From NCBI GenBank assembly GCA_947499715.1, contig CANMPL010000001.1, positions 124,001 through 188,000 of the forward strand: DNA of 64,000 bases, read 5' to 3'. The notes beneath the pieces are model-generated. The model worked only from the letters and a program-made list of their open reading frames with translations, was not told the DNA's origin and did no database searches. Below, in pieces: positions 61,820 through 64,000 of the stretch (its first letter is position 1; each line of letters opens with the position of its first letter). A program made the translations under genes and the position numbers. This DNA comes from an uncultured Paracoccaceae bacterium. Its GTDB lineage: Bacteria; Pseudomonadota; Alphaproteobacteria; Rhodobacterales; Rhodobacteraceae.

Positions 61820-63424
61820 ATGTCCAGCAGCAGCGAAATTTCTGAGCGTTCCCAGTGGCCTAGCAACCTTCTTCATGCAGGCACAATGTGGCTACTCGTC
61901 ATGCTCGTCGCCGCAGGCGTCTTCTTTTGGGACGGAATCGGTGCCCTGCTCGAGGCTTGGCAGCTTCCCGAATATAGCCACGGCCCGCTGATTCCGGTTC
62001 TGTCCGGCCTTCTTTTCCTGCGCCAACTCAAGGAATTTCCCGAACGTCCCGGCCCGATCCGGGACCGCTGGATCGGCGTCACCGTCATTCTGGCGGCGGT
62101 TGCCATGGGCACCCTGGGGAAACTGTCCAGCATCAATGACATCGTGGCCTATTCCCTGATCCTCTGGATCGGTGGCCTGCTGCTTGTCAGTTTTGGTTGG
62201 CAGACAGGCAAACACTTCTGGCCGCCCGTCGTCCACCTCGTCTATATGCTGCCGCTTCCTGGCGTTATTTACTATAAAACAACGACTTGGCTACAATTCA
62301 TATCCTCCGAACTGGGCGTTTGGTTCCTCAAACTCATGAGCGTTCCCGTCTTCCTTGACGGCAATATCATCGACCTCGGTGTCACCAAACTCCACGTGGC
62401 AGAGGCCTGTTCCGGCCTGCGCTACCTGTTCCCGATCCTTAGCTTTTCTTACATCTTTGCCGTGCTCTATCGCGGTCAGACATGGCACAAGGCGGTCCTT
62501 TTGATCTCTGCCGTGCCGATCACAATCCTGATGAACTCCGTCCGGATCGCGATTGCAGGCTACATCGTCAACAACTGGGGCCTCGAATGGGTCGAAGGGT
62601 TTTCGCACTTCTTCGAAGGCTGGGTGATCTTCATCGCCTGCATTCTGATCCTCTTCCTGCTGGCGCGGATCCTGCTGATCTTTAACCCCGTGAAGATGAG
62701 CCTGATCGAAGCGCTCGACCTCGATACAGATGGCCTGGGCACACAGATGATGCGCTTGCGCCTCGTGCGGCCCTCCGCAGCGCTCATCACCTCTGTTGGG
62801 ATCCTCGTCGCGGCGACGGCCGTCTTCATGGCTCTGCCAGAGCGCGGTGCGATGCGGGTCGAACGCGAATCCTTCAGCACCTTCCCCCGCACACTTGGCA
62901 CTTGGGAGCAGGCAGGTCAGCGCCGCATCTTGGATACTGGTGTTGCGACCGTCTTGGGCGCCGACGACTACCATCAGGTTGAATTCGTCTCTCCAGCCGC
63001 TGCCGCACCGGTGAATTTCTTCACCGCGTGGTATTATGACCAAAGCAGCGGCGGCGTGCACTCACCAGAGATTTGCCTGCCCGGTGGTGGCTGGGAAATC
63101 GCATGGCTTGAACGCACTGACATCACCGAACAGATGGGCAGCGCAACGCCATTCAACATCAACCGTGCAATCATCCAAAAGGGTGAAACCCGGATGATGG
63201 TCTACTACTGGTTCGAACAAAAAGGCCGCCGGATCGCCTGGGACTTCGCTGCGAAATACTGGCTGATGGTTGATGGCATCCGCACTGGACGCACGGACGG
63301 TGCCCTTGTGCGCCTGACGACGCCGATCTTGCGGACTGAAACCGACGCAGAAGCAGAGGCGCGGCTGAACGACATACTCATGGAGGTACAGGCCCCATTG
63401 CCGCGGTTCATTCCATCTGAATAG
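61820..63424 (+). CDS. Exosortase fused to EpsI domain (XrtD/XrtE type)
   Basis: A 534-residue membrane protease/transpeptidase. Eight or so membrane helices (to about residue 300) carry the exosortase triad: Cys in VAEACSGLRYLFP, Arg in MNSVRIAIAGY and His in EGFSHFFEGW. The C-terminal 200 residues are an EpsI-like periplasmic domain (PRTLGTWEQAG, WYYDQSSGGVHSPEICLPGGGWEI). Exosortases cut and probably anchor PEP-CTERM-like proteins at the envelope, linked with EPS. Fused versions are known for the VPLPA-CTERM (XrtD) and VPEID-CTERM (XrtE) systems; I cannot separate these. The ATG at 61820 is preferred to a TTG at 61799. Confidence 0.9.
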   Translation: MSSSSEISERSQWPSNLLHAGTMWLLVMLVAAGVFFWDGIGALLEAWQLPEYSHGPLIPVLSGLLFLRQLKEFPERPGPIRDRWIGVTVILAAVAMGTLGKLSSINDIVAYSLILWIGGLLLVSFGWQTGKHFWPPVVHLVYMLPLPGVIYYKTTTWLQFISSELGVWFLKLMSVPVFLDGNIIDLGVTKLHVAEACSGLRYLFPILSFSYIFAVLYRGQTWHKAVLLISAVPITILMNSVRIAIAGYIVNNWGLEWVEGFSHFFEGWVIFIACILILFLLARILLIFNPVKMSLIEALDLDTDGLGTQMMRLRLVRPSAALITSVGILVAATAVFMALPERGAMRVERESFSTFPRTLGTWEQAGQRRILDTGVATVLGADDYHQVEFVSPAAAAPVNFFTAWYYDQSSGGVHSPEICLPGGGWEIAWLERTDITEQMGSATPFNINRAIIQKGETRMMVYYWFEQKGRRIAWDFAAKYWLMVDGIRTGRTDGALVRLTTPILRTETDAEAEARLNDILMEVQAPLPRFIPSE

Positions 63425-63534
63425 CTGGGCTTACAACCTCTAGATGACGGCTGCCTGACAAGTCAAAACGTCCGAATTTGCGCCAAGCCGCACTTTGAGA
63501 CCGATGCTTGCCGGACCTATCACCGGATGGGACT

Positions 63535-64000
63535 TCAAGACGCCCCTCCGAACGGGTCTTTGTAAAGCCCCAGCTTTTGCTTGATGAGCAACCAGATCAC
63601 CGGCGGCTGCTCGATGAAATACCGCCGCCAGCGCTGCTTTGGTTCTTTGATGACACGGTACAACCACTCCAGCCCTACGTTCGTCACCCATGGCGCGGGG
63701 CGCTTCAACGTCTCGGCCTCATAGTCAATCGTCCCGCCCAGCGGCAGGAACAGCTTCACACCCGGAAAGCGATCCCGGTATTTGACGATGAATTTTTCCT
63801 GACGCCCGCCGCCCAGACCAACCAGCAACGCTGTCGCACCAGAGGCGTTGACCGCATCAACAATCTTGTCCACCTCTTCCGGCTTATCGTCGAAATCAAA
63901 GGGCGGCGCATAAGTCCCCGCAATGAACTTGCGCCCGACACGCCCATCAATCCGCGCGGCCGCCTTATCCGCGACACCCGGCATCCCGCCCAGCAAGAAC
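63535..64000 (-). CDS. WecB/TagA/CpsF-family glycosyltransferase, C-terminal part (cut by right edge)
   Basis: The visible 155 residues run from FLLGGMPGVADKAAARI to the stop at 63535. The family core ALLVGLGGGRQEKFIVKYRDRF and VTNVGLEWLYRVIKEPKQRWRRYF matches WecG/TagA/CpsF enzymes, which add N-acetylmannosamine(uronate) or a similar sugar to a lipid-linked acceptor. The N-terminal part lies beyond base 64000. It converges on the exosortase gene with a 110-bp gap. Confidence 0.9.
   Translation of the reverse strand, partial: FLLGGMPGVADKAAARIDGRVGRKFIAGTYAPPFDFDDKPEEVDKIVDAVNASGATALLVGLGGGRQEKFIVKYRDRFPGVKLFLPLGGTIDYEAETLKRPAPWVTNVGLEWLYRVIKEPKQRWRRYFIEQPPVIWLLIKQKLGLYKDPFGGAS

Noticed and set aside
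63440-63691. Short minus-strand frame at the exosortase/WecB junction
   Set aside because: It overlaps the conserved C-terminus of the WecB-type gene in another frame and has no recognisable features.

Overview
This window comes from an aerobic anoxygenic phototroph of the Roseobacter group or a close relative (Rhodobacterales, Alphaproteobacteria). The evidence is the gene order of a purple-bacterial photosynthesis gene cluster (PGC) of Rhodobacter/Roseobacter type, oxygen-dependent AcsF as the only visible cyclase, CrtA (spheroidenone branch), palindromes with the PpsR consensus, and high GC with many 4-bp ATGA gene overlaps. I cannot name the genus.

Layout. 1-10 kb is chromosomal housekeeping and transport: an RND efflux pair (pump cut by the left edge), an M20 amidohydrolase, aroC, a DMT permease, an ExoY-like sugar transferase, an HU-type protein, and the purine-salvage pair amn-ade. 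10-36.1 kb is the PGC. On the minus strand lie crtI-crtB-tspO. Divergent on the plus strand lie crtA-bchI-bchD-bchO. A bidirectional terminator separates these from a long minus-strand superoperon bchF-bchN-bchB-bchH-bchL-bchM-lhaA-puhA-puhB-puhC-orf98-acsF-puhE-hemA-cycA. The regulators ppaA (aerR) and ppsR (crtJ) run divergently from bchF. Two TGT-N12-ACA palindromes lie in each of the two divergent promoter regions (crtI/crtA and bchF/ppaA). The window has no pufQBALMC, bchCXYZ, crtCDEF or bchEGJP, so the rest of the pathway must be encoded elsewhere.

36-41.8 kb holds a periplasmic copper chaperone, a CheB-CheR-PAS-HWE hybrid signalling protein overlapping a single-domain response regulator, a small exported protein and a glycine-rich exported protein. 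42-64 kb is an exopolysaccharide region: a BY-kinase/chain-length protein, a secreted gingipain-fold-like protein, a phytase-like protein, UDP-glucose dehydrogenase, a sulfatase-fold membrane enzyme, mannose-1-phosphate guanylyltransferase, a Wzy/ligase-like membrane protein, several glycosyltransferases, an AsnB-type amidotransferase, an exosortase fused to EpsI, and a WecB/TagA glycosyltransferase cut by the right edge. Inside this region sits a two-gene unit that looks like a phage/GTA head spike: a spike base protein of the RCAP_rcc01079 type followed by a large multidomain fibre-like protein.

The most unusual features are: (1) a dispersed palindromic repeat (G-run hairpin, then GGATATTT, then AAAAGAAG) in four copies over 26 kb, three between genes and one read in frame inside bchB; (2) the spike-like pair embedded among the genes that probably build the surface polysaccharide; (3) an 11-bp tandem repeat between bchL and bchM. 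No tRNA, rRNA, CRISPR array, insertion sequence or integrase was recognised.
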